A stretch of DNA of 64,000 nucleotides, taken from contig CM037879.1 of the NCBI GenBank assembly GCA_021292165.1, positions 159,619,278 to 159,683,277 on the forward strand. The letters run 5' to 3'. The position numbers were made by a program, and so were the translations under genes. The notes below the pieces were generated by a model that had not been told where the DNA came from, did not search any database, and saw nothing but the letters and a program-made list of their open reading frames with translations. The DNA is from Shinisaurus crocodilurus. Lineage: Eukaryota; Chordata; Lepidosauria; Squamata; Shinisauridae. Of this stretch, positions 12,201 to 25,300 are shown one piece after another (the first letter of the stretch is position 1; each line of letters opens with the position of its first letter).

Positions 12201-15200
12201 CTGGGAGCTCTGCTGTAAAGGGAGAAACCTCAATGTTGACCACTGGAATGGTGTATCCTGGAATCCTGAAGATCTGTGGGGCTTGGTTGACTGAAGTATC
12301 CACTTTGAATTTGTCAAACTTGGTTTTGGCTTGGTTATATGACTCTGTAAGGAAAGCTAAGGTGATGTCCCTACCTCTTTCAAAATGCCTGTTGAAGAAC
12401 TCAATGTGGTTATTGAGCACTTTATGCACGCCATCTAAAGGAATTTCAAAAGAGTGCATATCTTTGTTCTTCTTGTACTGAGCTTTTAGATTTAAACCAA
12501 ACGATTGCTTTGTGGTCTTCAGTAAATTCTTTAGCCCTGTTTCCTCCCACAGAGAGTATTCTTGCACGTGGGGTGTCTTGATGCCAATGTAGGGGACAGA
12601 TTGTTGAGGAATTGAGAGAGGAATGTTGAGGAAATCCAAGTTAGCATCACCATTCATGGATACAGAAGCTTCAATGCTATCCTCATTGTTACTAGCAGAC
12701 ATATTATGGCCATATTTGTATTGGTTAAATCTTCCCTCAGCTACCCAGCTGACTTGCTGAGTGGAAGGATTCAGCACCAAGCCATAGTTATTCAGGAACT
12801 CAATTTTGCCAACTACTTTCAGTGGGAAGCTGACTTTTACATTTATGTCATTATTTGTCGATGTGTTAATTTCAAAGGGCTGTACCAAGAAGGCCACATC
12901 ATTATTTATAGTACCAGAGATACGTCCTTTCAACTTAGCTTTATGTTTGCCCTGTAGTTCCATTTTCAGCTCTGCAAGATTCACTGTCCCTTGTAGATCT
13001 GAGGTACTATGTCCCAGTTGTGGAGATTCCATTGCAGACTCAACCTGAAGCCTTGCAGAACTGGGTAAATTATATTCATATGCCAGCCTTTGGTTGACCT
13101 TCAGGTATTTATCATTTATTCTGTTTTCTGCCACAAGCGCAGCTACAGATCCCCCTACACTGAAACTGACAGTAGATTCATGGGTTCCTTCATCAGAGTA
13201 ATCATGAGTTGCCCATTTCCAATTTCCTTTACCAATGGAAGCAATTGATATGCGTCCTGCTTCCAGTGCTGTTTTTATTTCATTGCTTAATTCAGCTTGG
13301 CTGGTGAAATGGGCCTTTGGAACATTTAGCATGTGTGTGTATGTTGTCTTGCTCTCCATAGAAATCTTCTTCTGCAGGTTGAGCATTAACCTATTGTGCA
13401 GTTCTACAGCATTTCGTGCGGTACGGAAGTTTACAGTAGTTTCGGCATGACCATGAACAGAAGCCCTCGAAAATATTAGTTCACCTGCATGATCAGCTTT
13501 AAGGTACAAGTGGGAGAACTTCAGGCTGTCTTTGAGGACTAACTGCTGCATCTCAGGAGCCAAGAGGCGTGTGTCTGCAGTCATGGTGAAAGCAAAGGAG
13601 TTGATTTTTGATGTTGCTATGGCTGAAACGGAGACCACAAATTCTGGGCTGTGGGCAAAAGCTGTTACATTCTGAAAATCAGCATTAGTAGTCAGTGTGA
13701 AGAAGGGAGAGGCAACTCTGAAAGCACCAGACAGTTTTCCAAATGTAGGAACAGACACAGAGTCTGGAATACGTGGCAGCTGGAATTCTGGTATAGCAAT
13801 ATCTTGGAATTGGAATTCATTCAAATTGAGCTTTGGAATCAATAATTCAGGTATTTGTAGCTCAGGCAAGTTCATTTCTGGGAAGGAAAAGTCAGAAAAA
13901 GACATATCTTTTATCCTTACATCTTGGAAATACAGGTCAGCTGCTGGCAGCTGAAAGTCACTCATCATTATTTGATCTATTGTTTTCACAATCTTCAATT
14001 TGATTTCATTCAAATCAATTGTATAGGGGGGAACCTTAAAGGTATTTAGAATGGTAAACTCAGGAGTAGTAAATCTCATTGGAATTCTGATTTCTTTTAA
14101 TTTCTTGAGATTTACCTGATAAGGAGGGATACGCAGGTCGGTTAGTGGAATAATAATATCTGGAGTTTGAAATGTTGCTTCTCGTGCGGCCCGAAAGCTG
14201 ACTTCAAAAGCAGGCATGTTGATTATGCCTGTTCTGATTTCAGGAACTTGAAAACCGGTTTCAACAAACTGGTTCAAACTGTCAGCTATATTTCTTACAT
14301 TATATTGCTCAGCTAAAAGAGTTATCTTCTTTGAGACAGTGTTCCACTGATCAACTAGATAGGTGATTATGGTATTGTACAACTGGCTTGCTTTCTCCAG
14401 ATGTCTCTGGAATTCTGTTGGGATGTCCATTTGATAAATTCTATCACGTGCGTCTTCCAGATAATCACATATCTTAATTCTCAGTTCATTTATTGCTGTA
14501 GAGCGTAGGAGATTGTTGAACCAGTCAACTATTACAGCAAGTCTAGTGTCTTTTAATTTCTCAATGTATTGAGAAACCACAGCATTTACCTCTTTGATGT
14601 ATCGTTTTGCTGCTTCCACTTTCTGTGGTAGCTCTAAGGCTCTGATTTCATCATTGATTTTCTGTGTTGCCTCCCGAATTTTATGGTTTGTTTCATCCAC
14701 AAATGTGTTGTAATCAAAGGACTTCAGCTTCTTTATAACAATATCAAGAAAATTGTTAATTTCTTCCACCAAATTTTTGAAATTAAATGTCTGGAGCTGC
14801 TTAACAGCATCATCAATGAATTTCAGTACTTGATTGAAGAATGATTTTATGTCAATTTTTCTCAGTGAGATGGTTAATTTCTGGACTGTTTCTCTGATTT
14901 TCTGTTGATTAGACAACTCTATCATCTTGTCCATTAGATCTTTGGCCTGCTGATCAACTTTATAGTTTACAATAAGTTCATGCATTTTGCCTCGGAAGAC
15001 ATTGATCTTCTCAGCCACTTCATACTCCTCCATGAAATTTAGAAGAATATATTTGATGTGTTCAAGGATTTGATTAATTTTTTGAAGTGGAAAGGATGTT
15101 TCCAGCCTTTTTATAAGTGTACTGAAGTCAATTGCCTCCACCTGCTGCTTCAAACTCTCTGCAAGATGTTGGACATCTATACTCTGAATCTGGTTCTTCA

Positions 15201-18200
15201 ATTGGTCTAATTTTTCTTGTATCTGAGCTTTGATTTTATACTGGGCATCTATATTTTGCACCCAAGCTGCAGCACTGCTTCCTATCTGGCTAGGATCATA
15301 CTGAGAGATAACAGACTGTAGTTCTTGAATAGTGTCAATAATTTTTGTGCTGATTTTGTATTGTCTGTCTATAACTTTCATTTTTTCAATAATTTGTTCA
15401 ATAAGTTGTACAATAGCTGCCCTCAAGTCATAGCTCTCCCTGATAAACTTTTCAGCTTCTAGTAGGAATATTTGCAGCCGAGAGAAAGCTTCTTGAAGAT
15501 TTGTTTTGGCATTTTCCAAGGCAAGTTGAAGGTCATCCACTGTTATGCTATAATCCTTTGTGAAAGCATCCAGTTTCTCTTTTAGGTTGTTCACTTTACT
15601 TTCCAAACTGAAAGTGTTCACATAGTCATTAACCTGCTGTGGGAGCTTATCTAACATTGCCCTGTATTTTCTCACAAACTGATCTATATTTACACTCCTC
15701 AGGTTCTTCTGAATAGACTTCAGTGCAGCTAAGATGGACTGCCGGGTTTGCTCATAATAAGCCGGTAGCTTTTCCAAGAAGGGGAGATTGATGACATGCA
15801 CATCCGCATTCTTATCATAGATCACAGAAAGAGAGAGACCAAACTCTTGTGGCTCGGCTATACTTTCCCTTAAATCAAATGTATCAATTAGATTTATTCT
15901 TTCAGTATTTGTAAATGGTATATTTATAGGAAAGTCCAGTAGAGATAGGTCTGCTAAAGTTTTTCCACTCAGCTTCACACCAATTGTTTTAGCATCATTA
16001 AAAGCGCTAAGTTCTTGGGTGTACACATTATTGTTCAGATCAGTCTTCATTATCCATGTACTTCTTTGTTCAGCTGGAGTAAAAAGGACAGTGGCTTTGT
16101 TATCAAGTGATGTCTTGTATGTTTTCCCAGAGGTTAGCTGGTGGGCAGTGGATCCCTGATAATCATGGGAAAATGATACACTAAGAGGTTCCATATGTAG
16201 AAGGAATTTATTGTACAGCTGCCCTGACTGCTCTCCCAAGACCAAGAGTCTTCCACCAGCATTAGTACGCATATCAGCAGTGACACGAAAAGGGGCTGCA
16301 ACAGACTGCACTTCGTTAGAAAAAGTTAAGGATTTTGAGTCACAGTTTGTGTTGACAGTGAGCGTGGAGGAGAGTCCTGCAACATTCAAGTTAACTCTAT
16401 GGGTTAGAGCTGCACCTTGAATGTTTGCAAGTGTGTCTGTCTTAAAATGTGTCAGCAGATCTGCATAGGTGAAGGTGTAGGCATGCTTCACTTCATTGCC
16501 GTTATAAGCAGCTTTCACGTTGCCATCCAGATTTACCTTCAAAGGCTCAAGTTGCAGCCGGGCTTTGTTGTTTACATCGGCACTGCCATATTTTAAGTCA
16601 TTGTTCACATTGGCTGTGAGAGAATAGGGCTGCAGCTGGAAGTCCAAATGGTGCTTGTGAGACTTGTCCAGTCCAGTCCAGTGATCTAAATTTGAAGAAT
16701 AAGTCAGGGACAAGCCTACGATGTTCAGGTCATGAGTTTGTTCAAGCTTCATTTCTTTGTATGAACCTATCAAGCTATTTGCAAACTTGAGCCCTCCTTT
16801 ATTCACTCTGAAGGTTAAGGTGTTGGTGCTGTCCACATCTAAAATGCTGCCTTGATATACACTTACAAGCATTATTTCTGTGAGAGCCACTTTTCCATTC
16901 AACTCAAATTCTGCATTGTGTTTCCCGACGCGTCCATTAGCCTTAATCTTTGTCGAGGCTCCTGAGATGCCAATGTGGGCATTCATTTCATTCTCCAGTG
17001 TCAGTAGGTTGAACTGCAGTTTTGATGTTGAGCTGCTGGCCAGACCATCCTTGTTAATACCTAATGTGGACTTGTGTTCTGCATTGTTCCTTTCACCCCT
17101 CACCAACACATGGCTGATCAATTCAACACCGAGGTTATTAGCAGAGCCAGAAATCAGGGCATAGTATCGGTTTTTTATGTAAGTGGCCTGGTACTCAGAG
17201 AGAAGGGCAGCCCCTTCCTTGTCCAGACTTAAGTCAAACTTATGGAGAGCTGCAAAGTGTTTGTGGTTTCCAGCTGTCTCAAAGGACAACTTTAGCTGGC
17301 TGTTTTGATACTTCAAGGAAGCTTTGTTAGTCAGAAAGCCATTCTGTACATTCGAGGTGGATGTGATTGTCCATGCATCTGCAGCATGCCTGCCAGTTAT
17401 CTGGTTCGTAGCCTGAAGGAAGGAAGAGTCAAACTTCAGATCTGATTCGCCTGACCACACGAGCTCGCTTGGATCATAGGTGATTGTCTGTGTATATGTG
17501 GTTTTAGCAAAGGCTGAAGCGACATTTAGTTGCCCTTCCACATTTACGTTTCCAACCAACAAGCTGTCGCTGCGTGTGCTATCTTCGTGGACAGATAGAG
17601 AAAACTGAGCACCCAGGGGGCTGGAAGTCTTAAATGTAATAGCACTTCTCCTAGTGGGACTGGGACCGAATTTGTCTGCCTTGCTGTATTGAAAATGTGA
17701 GTCGAGGAGTTGATGTTGCAGCGAGTTTTCATAATCACAGGTGAAGGCATTCTGGTCAAGACTTGCTGCTCCCTGACCTGAAATACAAAGGAACAGAGAA
17801 GATAAAATTAGAACTGGCATCATGAAAATGTTAAACATAGGCAGCTGTGTGACTTTTGAATTATTACTCACACGTTTCTTCTATCAGACATCCTGTAAGC
17901 CAAAGGGCTTGGATTTCAAGAACATGCAGCTTGAACTTGTGCATGTTTACTTGGAAACATGTCCCAGTTCATTTTACGGGACTTACTCCCAAGTAAGTGG
18001 GCGCAGGGTTGACTCAAGTTGGTTTTAAAACCCGCTACATTGAGAATCAAATATGTGGGCTTTAGTCTGCTAAGGCTGTAATCTTAGACACACTTACTCC
18101 CATGTAAGTCTTACTGAGTTCAATGGGGCTTGCTTCTGAGTAGACATGTAAGGATTAAACTGACAGTCCCATTGAAGTCTAAAACAGGGGTTGGGAGGAA

Positions 18201-21200
18201 GTAGATATCCAGATTTACTCCCAGCATTCCTGACCACTGGCCATGCTGGCAGGGGCTTCTGGGAATTGAAGTCCAAAACATCTGAAATCTTCTGCCCACC
18301 CCTGGCCTAAAACACACAGTTAATATATCATCTTATTCAATTAATGAACTAGACTATAATTCAGCTTACATTCTGGTCTGTTGGCTTAATTGGGTTGTAG
18401 CAACCACTGAAAGAAGGAAGTTCATTTTAAATCTGTAGCATTTACTTCCTCACAAGATTAGCTTTGTTTTGGCTTGGCTTTTAGATAGTGGGTGCTTATG
18501 AAATACATATGCTTATACCTTTTACATGAAGTCTCTTGTGCATTCGTTAAAAAAATATTAAAGGATTTTAAGATAAAGGAGCAAGAAAGCTATCATAACA
18601 TACAGCTAGGAGAAAGGAGATAGTTCAGCTCACTCCACTAGAGAGCTGCACCGGTGTGGTACAGTGGATAATGAGCTGGACCTGAATCCTGAATTCAGTT
18701 CTCCTCTCCCCAACTGAGGGTGTTCAGATGTAACGCTAAACCATAGTTTAACTTTACATGAACAAGCTCCCCACTCCCCTCTCCTCCAGTGCAGCTGTGA
18801 AGAGGAGATCAGAAGCCTTTGCTTCTATTTTTCAACTAACCAGTTTGCCATTATGTGCAAATCTGGACAAACTGTAGTTAGTGTTAACTATGGTTTAGGC
18901 AACAAGCCAACTTCAAACAATGGTTTCTGCTCCTGGGTTGTTTCTTTAAACCAGGGGTGCAAACCTTTTTGGCTCTGACTGCATCTGGTGTCAGTTGGGG
19001 GCTGGGGGCCACACATGTTCATGCGCAGACACACTCCTCCCCACACAAATCTCCCCTCCCTGCCAACTGAAATCTCGGAAGGGTGGGGAGGTAAATACTT
19101 CTACCATCCCCTTGCCACCAAGACTGCTGTTTCTCTGTTGCTACCAGCAGTGGGAAAACAGTGATCTCAGAAGCCAGGGAACAGAATTTTTCCCCACAGC
19201 CAAGATGATCAGAGGGAGTGGGTGGGGTCCTGCCAGCTTCAGGGGCCGCACAGGGAGTGGTCAAGGGCCACATATGGCCCCAGGGCCACAGGTTGTGCAC
19301 CCCTGCCTTAAACCATAGGTAAGACTAACCACATTTCTGGGTTCACGCACAACCAAAAAAGGGTAATTTGAAAAAGGAAGCAAAAACTTCCAATCTCCTC
19401 CTCGTAACTGTGCCAGAGGAGAGGAGGGGAAGGGGGAACACATGAGCAAAATGCCTATGCATGTAACACTAAACTATGGTTTAATGTTACCTCTAAACCC
19501 AGCCACTGGGTGGCCTTAGGCTGGCCATTTTCTCTCAGCCTCTGTTCTCAGCCTGAATAATAGTGACTTCCATGTTTCCCCAAGGGCAAACACAAAGACA
19601 TTTGTAAAAAGCGTTACAAAATGAAACTGCTATGTAAATATTACATCATTTTTTCAGTGTTGCTGCATGGATAGTATAATAAAAACTATAAATCAGTGCA
19701 GTTGTGAGAATGTGATCAGGCTGCCACAGTTTCCTACATGAATAGACACAAGTATACAACTATTTTGAACATGTCCCTGCAATTGTATATTCACTACAGT
19801 TTTTTTTAAATCAAACTCACAGGGATTTACAAGATTAACTTTTGGGCAAACATGAAATAATGTTAATTTTTTCATATCAATGGCTATTAGTCCTGATGGC
19901 TATATGCTACCTCCAGTATTGGAGGCAGTATGCTGGGGAACATGGGTGGGAGGGTGTTGTTGCACTCATGTCCTTCTTGTGGGTTTCCTGTGGGCAGCTG
20001 ACTGGCCACTGTGTGAACAGAATGCTAGACTAGATGGACCCTTGGTCTGATCCAACATGGAAATTATTATGTTCTTATATTAAATTTTGGTGTTCAGAGA
20101 AAATGGTTTGTGACATATTTCTAAAAGAAAGCACTAAATTGACAGGAAAACATAGCACATAGTTAATTAATATGTTCTTATACCATTAATTTCCCCATGT
20201 TTTACCCTTTAAGGCAGTCTAAAAACAATTTTAAATGAAATAAATACATTTTAAATAAATGGAACAGATTCTTACCTCGTACGTTATATGAAAGTAGATC
20301 CAAAACACAATCAGCTCTCATGAAGTAGCTTGTTGTAAGACTGTAGGCATCCCTTGAGGTATTAGCCAAGGCGTAAGAGCCTGACCAATTGTAGTAATTG
20401 CTGTACACATTGGAAGAGATCTCAAAAGTGCCCAGCAAAGGCACCTGAAGTGTGTAGGACTCTGGGATGGTGAAGGGCGGAAGCCTGTACTCTTGTGAAG
20501 GCATATTTACTCCCAATGATTGCAATACCAATGGAGGTGTCCGTACAGTCTTGGGAACTCTTATGTCATAGGATGATCTACCACCAAATGGCAATGGGAT
20601 GGTTATGACAGCACTCTCCTTGTTCCAAATGTACCTAAGCTGGCCATCACTGCAATACAAAGTTACCCAGAGTGAAGATCACATGAAGATCACAAAATAA
20701 CAGATGGTGCACTTTACTTAGGAAGCTAACTTATACCAGGTCAGACTATTTTGTTCATCTACTCTGCCTGCTGTGGGTGTCTCTCGAGCATCTCTCTCAT
20801 TAAAGGCTATCCGAGAGCCTGTTAGATTTTCATAGATCATAGAGTTGGAAGGAGCCTACAAGGCCATCGAGTCCAACCCCCTGCTCAATGCAGGAAACTA
20901 GAGGAGGGGTCTCCCATCCAAGTAATCACCAGGCCTGACCCTGCTTAGCTTTCCACGCTCAGACAAGCTGAGCCAGCGTGAGCCACAGGCCTGTAACTGG
21001 AGATGCCACTGATTGAACCCAAGACCTTCTGTATGCAAAGCATGTGCTTTACCACTGAGCCATGGTCCCTTCCCATATTCAAACATGTACTGCCCTTGTA
21101 CACTCCACTTATACAAAATATTTCACTTCAGTAGACAGCAAACAAAAGAGTGATAACCACAAGGCAATGAACATGACCAAAGCTGCGATATTTCTTGGAG

Positions 21201-22315
21201 AAAAAGTCCCGCTGAAATTAACAACACATTTCTTTCCCCCTAGAAACATTGGGTGCTTCCAGATGAGACTTCTACTGAGCAATCACCCTGCCTCATTCAC
21301 ATAATTTTACAAGGGTTCCAGATGACATCATCTTCCATTTGTAACTCTGCCATGTTTTTCCACTGCTGCTTCTGTCTTTTTTCTTACCACAAAAAAAGAT
21401 CTGTTAAGAAGGAAAAGACAGAATAGCTCCACAATGCCTTTTAATTTGTAACATTAGGTACCGTTGGTCTGGAAGCACCCATGGTTAAGATCCAGTCATT
21501 TGACATATACTAGTTTCCTCTTGTATTAAATTAAAGGTTGCACCAGTAATGTTGCACCACAGAGGGCCTCTGCCGGCATCAAATAAGACCTACTATAAGG
21601 ACTTGTCATCTGTTGCTTTACCTTCTGAAGAAAAGCTCCTCGGGAATGGTGATAAGATCCATGCCCTGAAAATTCAGCTCCTGAAGTCCACTTAATTTAT
21701 TCTGTAGAGTTTCAGCATAAGGAATATCTCTGGATGCCTGCTGAAGCCAGGTACTGGTTGCCTGCAGGATTAGAGTGTCACAGTACAACAATCAGAAACA
21801 GTTCAGTGTTTGTTCTTTCAACACATCTGAGTTGGGTAAAGTGCTCAAGCCCATGGGAAGTAGCCTTAGTCAGCTCCACATTCATCCATCTTTGGATCAG
21901 TACTCATGTTACCCTGGTGGTGTGTGAGATGCAGCAGCAGCATTGCTTCTTTCCATACTGTGCTGGGTTGTGTGAAATACCTTGAACTATTTGGGAGGAA
22001 CCTACATTACAGGTCTCCCCACACTGGTAATTGAAAAAAGTGAGTTACTATTGGCATGGGGAAGAACCACAGCATGTGTCCCTGACTTCCTGCTACCCTG
22101 GTGGCATGGTAAAGAGCCACACTGCTGTGGCTCCAACACTGTGGAGTTATGATTCTGGCATTACTGGGCCTTTGCCTTCCTCAACCCAATGAATCATGGA
22201 ACTCATTCTTTCCTCATAGAGACAACCATCCAAGCTCTTTGTCACAGATACCTATCTGATACATGGTGGTTAAAGCCATGTTTCTCTCTCTCTCCCCCCC
22301 CCTCTCTCTCATACA

Positions 22316-22348
<33 letters not shown>

Positions 22349-25300
22349 TTTGAGGATACATGTAAAGTGTACACCTTAAAAACCTAGCTGTAGTTAAGAA
22401 AAATGCCCACATTATTAGTCATTCTTTCCACTAGGTTATGTTTCTCTGTGTTTGTTTTTGCCGTCGTCTTCTCTCTTTTTAAAACATAATTTTAAAAAAT
22501 GTTGTAATATAAATACCCAAAGCCTCATACAACTACAACACATTAATACAGGCTGTAATCATCAGCTGTGTCAGGGGCTCGAGCCACTCACTAGCAGTGA
22601 ACTCATACGGTGCTTCCTCCACTGTCCCCGGCCGCTACTGCCTCCTACTGATGATCAAGTAAAGATGTGGAGCCTCCCTGCCCCTTAGTCACCCCTGAGT
22701 TATGCTGGATATTTATTGCCTTCTGCCCCACCTCACCAGCTCCTGCTGAGTTTAATATATATTTCGCTCATGCTCACCAATACTTAATATATCTACTGCT
22801 CACAGGGCCGGTGCAAGGCAGTTTGGTGCCCTAGGCAAGATCAGATATTTAGCGCCCCCGCCTTCCCACTTGAGCCCTCCCTCCCTATTTCTGGCACCCC
22901 CTTTAGCCCTGCGCCCTAGGCAGCTGCCTAGTTGGCCTAATGGTAGCACCGGCCCTGACTGCTCATTGGAACTGGCTACCTCTACACTCATGAGTGTCTC
23001 CCATTAGCACAATTAATAGTGAGTTGACAGGAGTCTTTTACAAGGCTGATGCATTCACTTACTGCTACAAAATGAGAAACAATATGCCGAAGCGTCATAT
23101 CTGTGTTGGCTACTTTGTGGTCCAGCAGCTCATTTGCACGCTTCTGCAAAGCCTTTGAATAATCCGTAAGGTCAACAGGCATGGTGGGTGACATTTTCCT
23201 CAGGGCGGCACTAGTGCCTGAATTCCATTCCACTTCAACTTTCTCATCATCTAAAAACCATAACAAATGACAACACATTATCTGCCATGGAGTCCAATTC
23301 GCAAAACTGAAACACACATATAAACCTACCCAGATGTTCAATCTGACCTGTGGCAGGGAGAGTGGGATAGGCCTAAGGGCTAGGCTGAAAATGCATAGGA
23401 AAATAGGTAGCTACATTATACCAAGGAAGACCACTGGCCTGTCTAACTTAGTATCTAACTGGCTGGCATCAGCTCTCTTGGGTTCCAGGATTTCAGACAG
23501 GAGCTTTTCTCTGCCGTATCTGGAGATGTGGGGGATTGAACCTGGGACCTTTTGCATGCAAATCATGTACTCTACCACTGAGCTGTATGTATGATGTACA
23601 TGTTGTGCAGTTCAGGCCTGCGTTCTTTGAGCTCTGCATGCGTAGATTGCCATGCAATGAAGATGTTCAATGGGTAGATATTGAAGGGGCCTTGATCCTT
23701 CATTGCACATTGGACCAAATGTCTGTACAGGGTTATTGGTTTGGTTGTTGTTGAAAATCTTTCATGCTGAGAAAGGAACCTACCGTATTTCAAGAGAATC
23801 CTCTCTGAAATTGAGGAACCATGAATTGTGCCTGAAGAGTCAATCTTCCATTCCACTCCATTACGCGACTGTTTCAGTGAAAAATCTGTTTTAGCTTGAC
23901 TCTGTAGACGAGGAATAGAGATCGAAGCTTCCACGGATGACTCTCTCCCAGCAACGTATCTAGAACAACACAAACATGACTATCATTTTTTGATTTTTAC
24001 TACTGGTGTTGCTTTACTTTCAGCATTCAAAATGGGTGGAAAGTGGGTGACGAAAAGGTTCATTTTAACCATAGTCTCGATGATTAATATGTTTAAATAA
24101 CTGCTATCTGTTTATTAATTTATTCTTTGAGTGTATAATTAAGAGCTGGTGTATCTTGTTTGTATTGTTTTACTCATGGGTGTGGTCGGTAGACGGTAAA
24201 TAAAATATTCTATTAATTTATTGAGCAACTAAAAACTATACTAGGCTTCAAACAGTAGGTTAAGATACACTAGATTGTACAAGAATTTTTAAGCCAGACT
24301 TTCCCAACCTGGTTGCCTCCAGCTGTGTTGGACTACAACTCCCAGTTTTCCCCAACCAGCCTGGGAGATGCTGGGAGTTGTAGTCCAACATACCTGGAGG
24401 CTACCAGGTTGGGGACGGCTGCCTTAAGCTACCTTCCCCTATTGAAAATAACTTAAGTTCCCCCCCCTTAGTTAAGGACAAAGTAGATAGTAAAGATACT
24501 GAAGCCACTTATTCCAAAGTACTCAATTGAAAGATAAAGACAAATTTAAAACTGTTCTCTAAAAGATGTGAGCCATTAGAATCTAATCTCTCATTTCTCT
24601 TCATGAATATTGCTGTTATAAACAGGAGGCTGAAACTTTTCACAAACATTTTCATCTGGCATGAAACATACCTCCCCCCCTTTGTCATTTTTTCAGAGAC
24701 GTCTTTGAAACTGGGTGAAAATGTTCCAGTCAGAATGAGGGCAATGGTGATCCAGGAGACGTTGCCCTGTCTCTGGGTTCGCTTTGTTTGCCTGAGTGAT
24801 ATTGTTACATAGCCAACTCTGATTAGCGATGTAACATCATGAGATCCTCCCATTCACTAATTGATTGGCCCCCACTGGCTGAGAATCACTCATGTGATTC
24901 ACCAAGGAAAGAGGCTGCATAGGGTTGTATCCAAAGTTAGTCTAACTTAACTCCCATTCATTTCAATGGGTTTACTCCAAGTAGGATTAACATTGGATAC
25001 AACCCATAGTAATCAGAAGCCAAAACATGATGCCAGAAAAAGAAACTGAAGATATAGCAGAGAACAGGAAGGGTAAAGGGAGAAGATTTGGGGGTTTAAG
25101 GAACTATTGTGCCACCCCGCAAAGCAGTAATAGGCAAATATTCAGTGCTTTCATTATACACTGCCAGCAACATTCAGAAACCACTGGCAACTGCCTCCAC
25201 ATGATGATTTATTTCTGCCATAGCCATAATGTATAGTGCCAGCCATCGTGTCATTGTTGAGCCTGGCACAAAGACTCCTACACCAGCATTGCCAAGTGAA

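Noticed and set aside
18737..19490. Conserved non-coding element
   Set aside because: The inverted ends and a nested hAT insertion show that it is a MITE.
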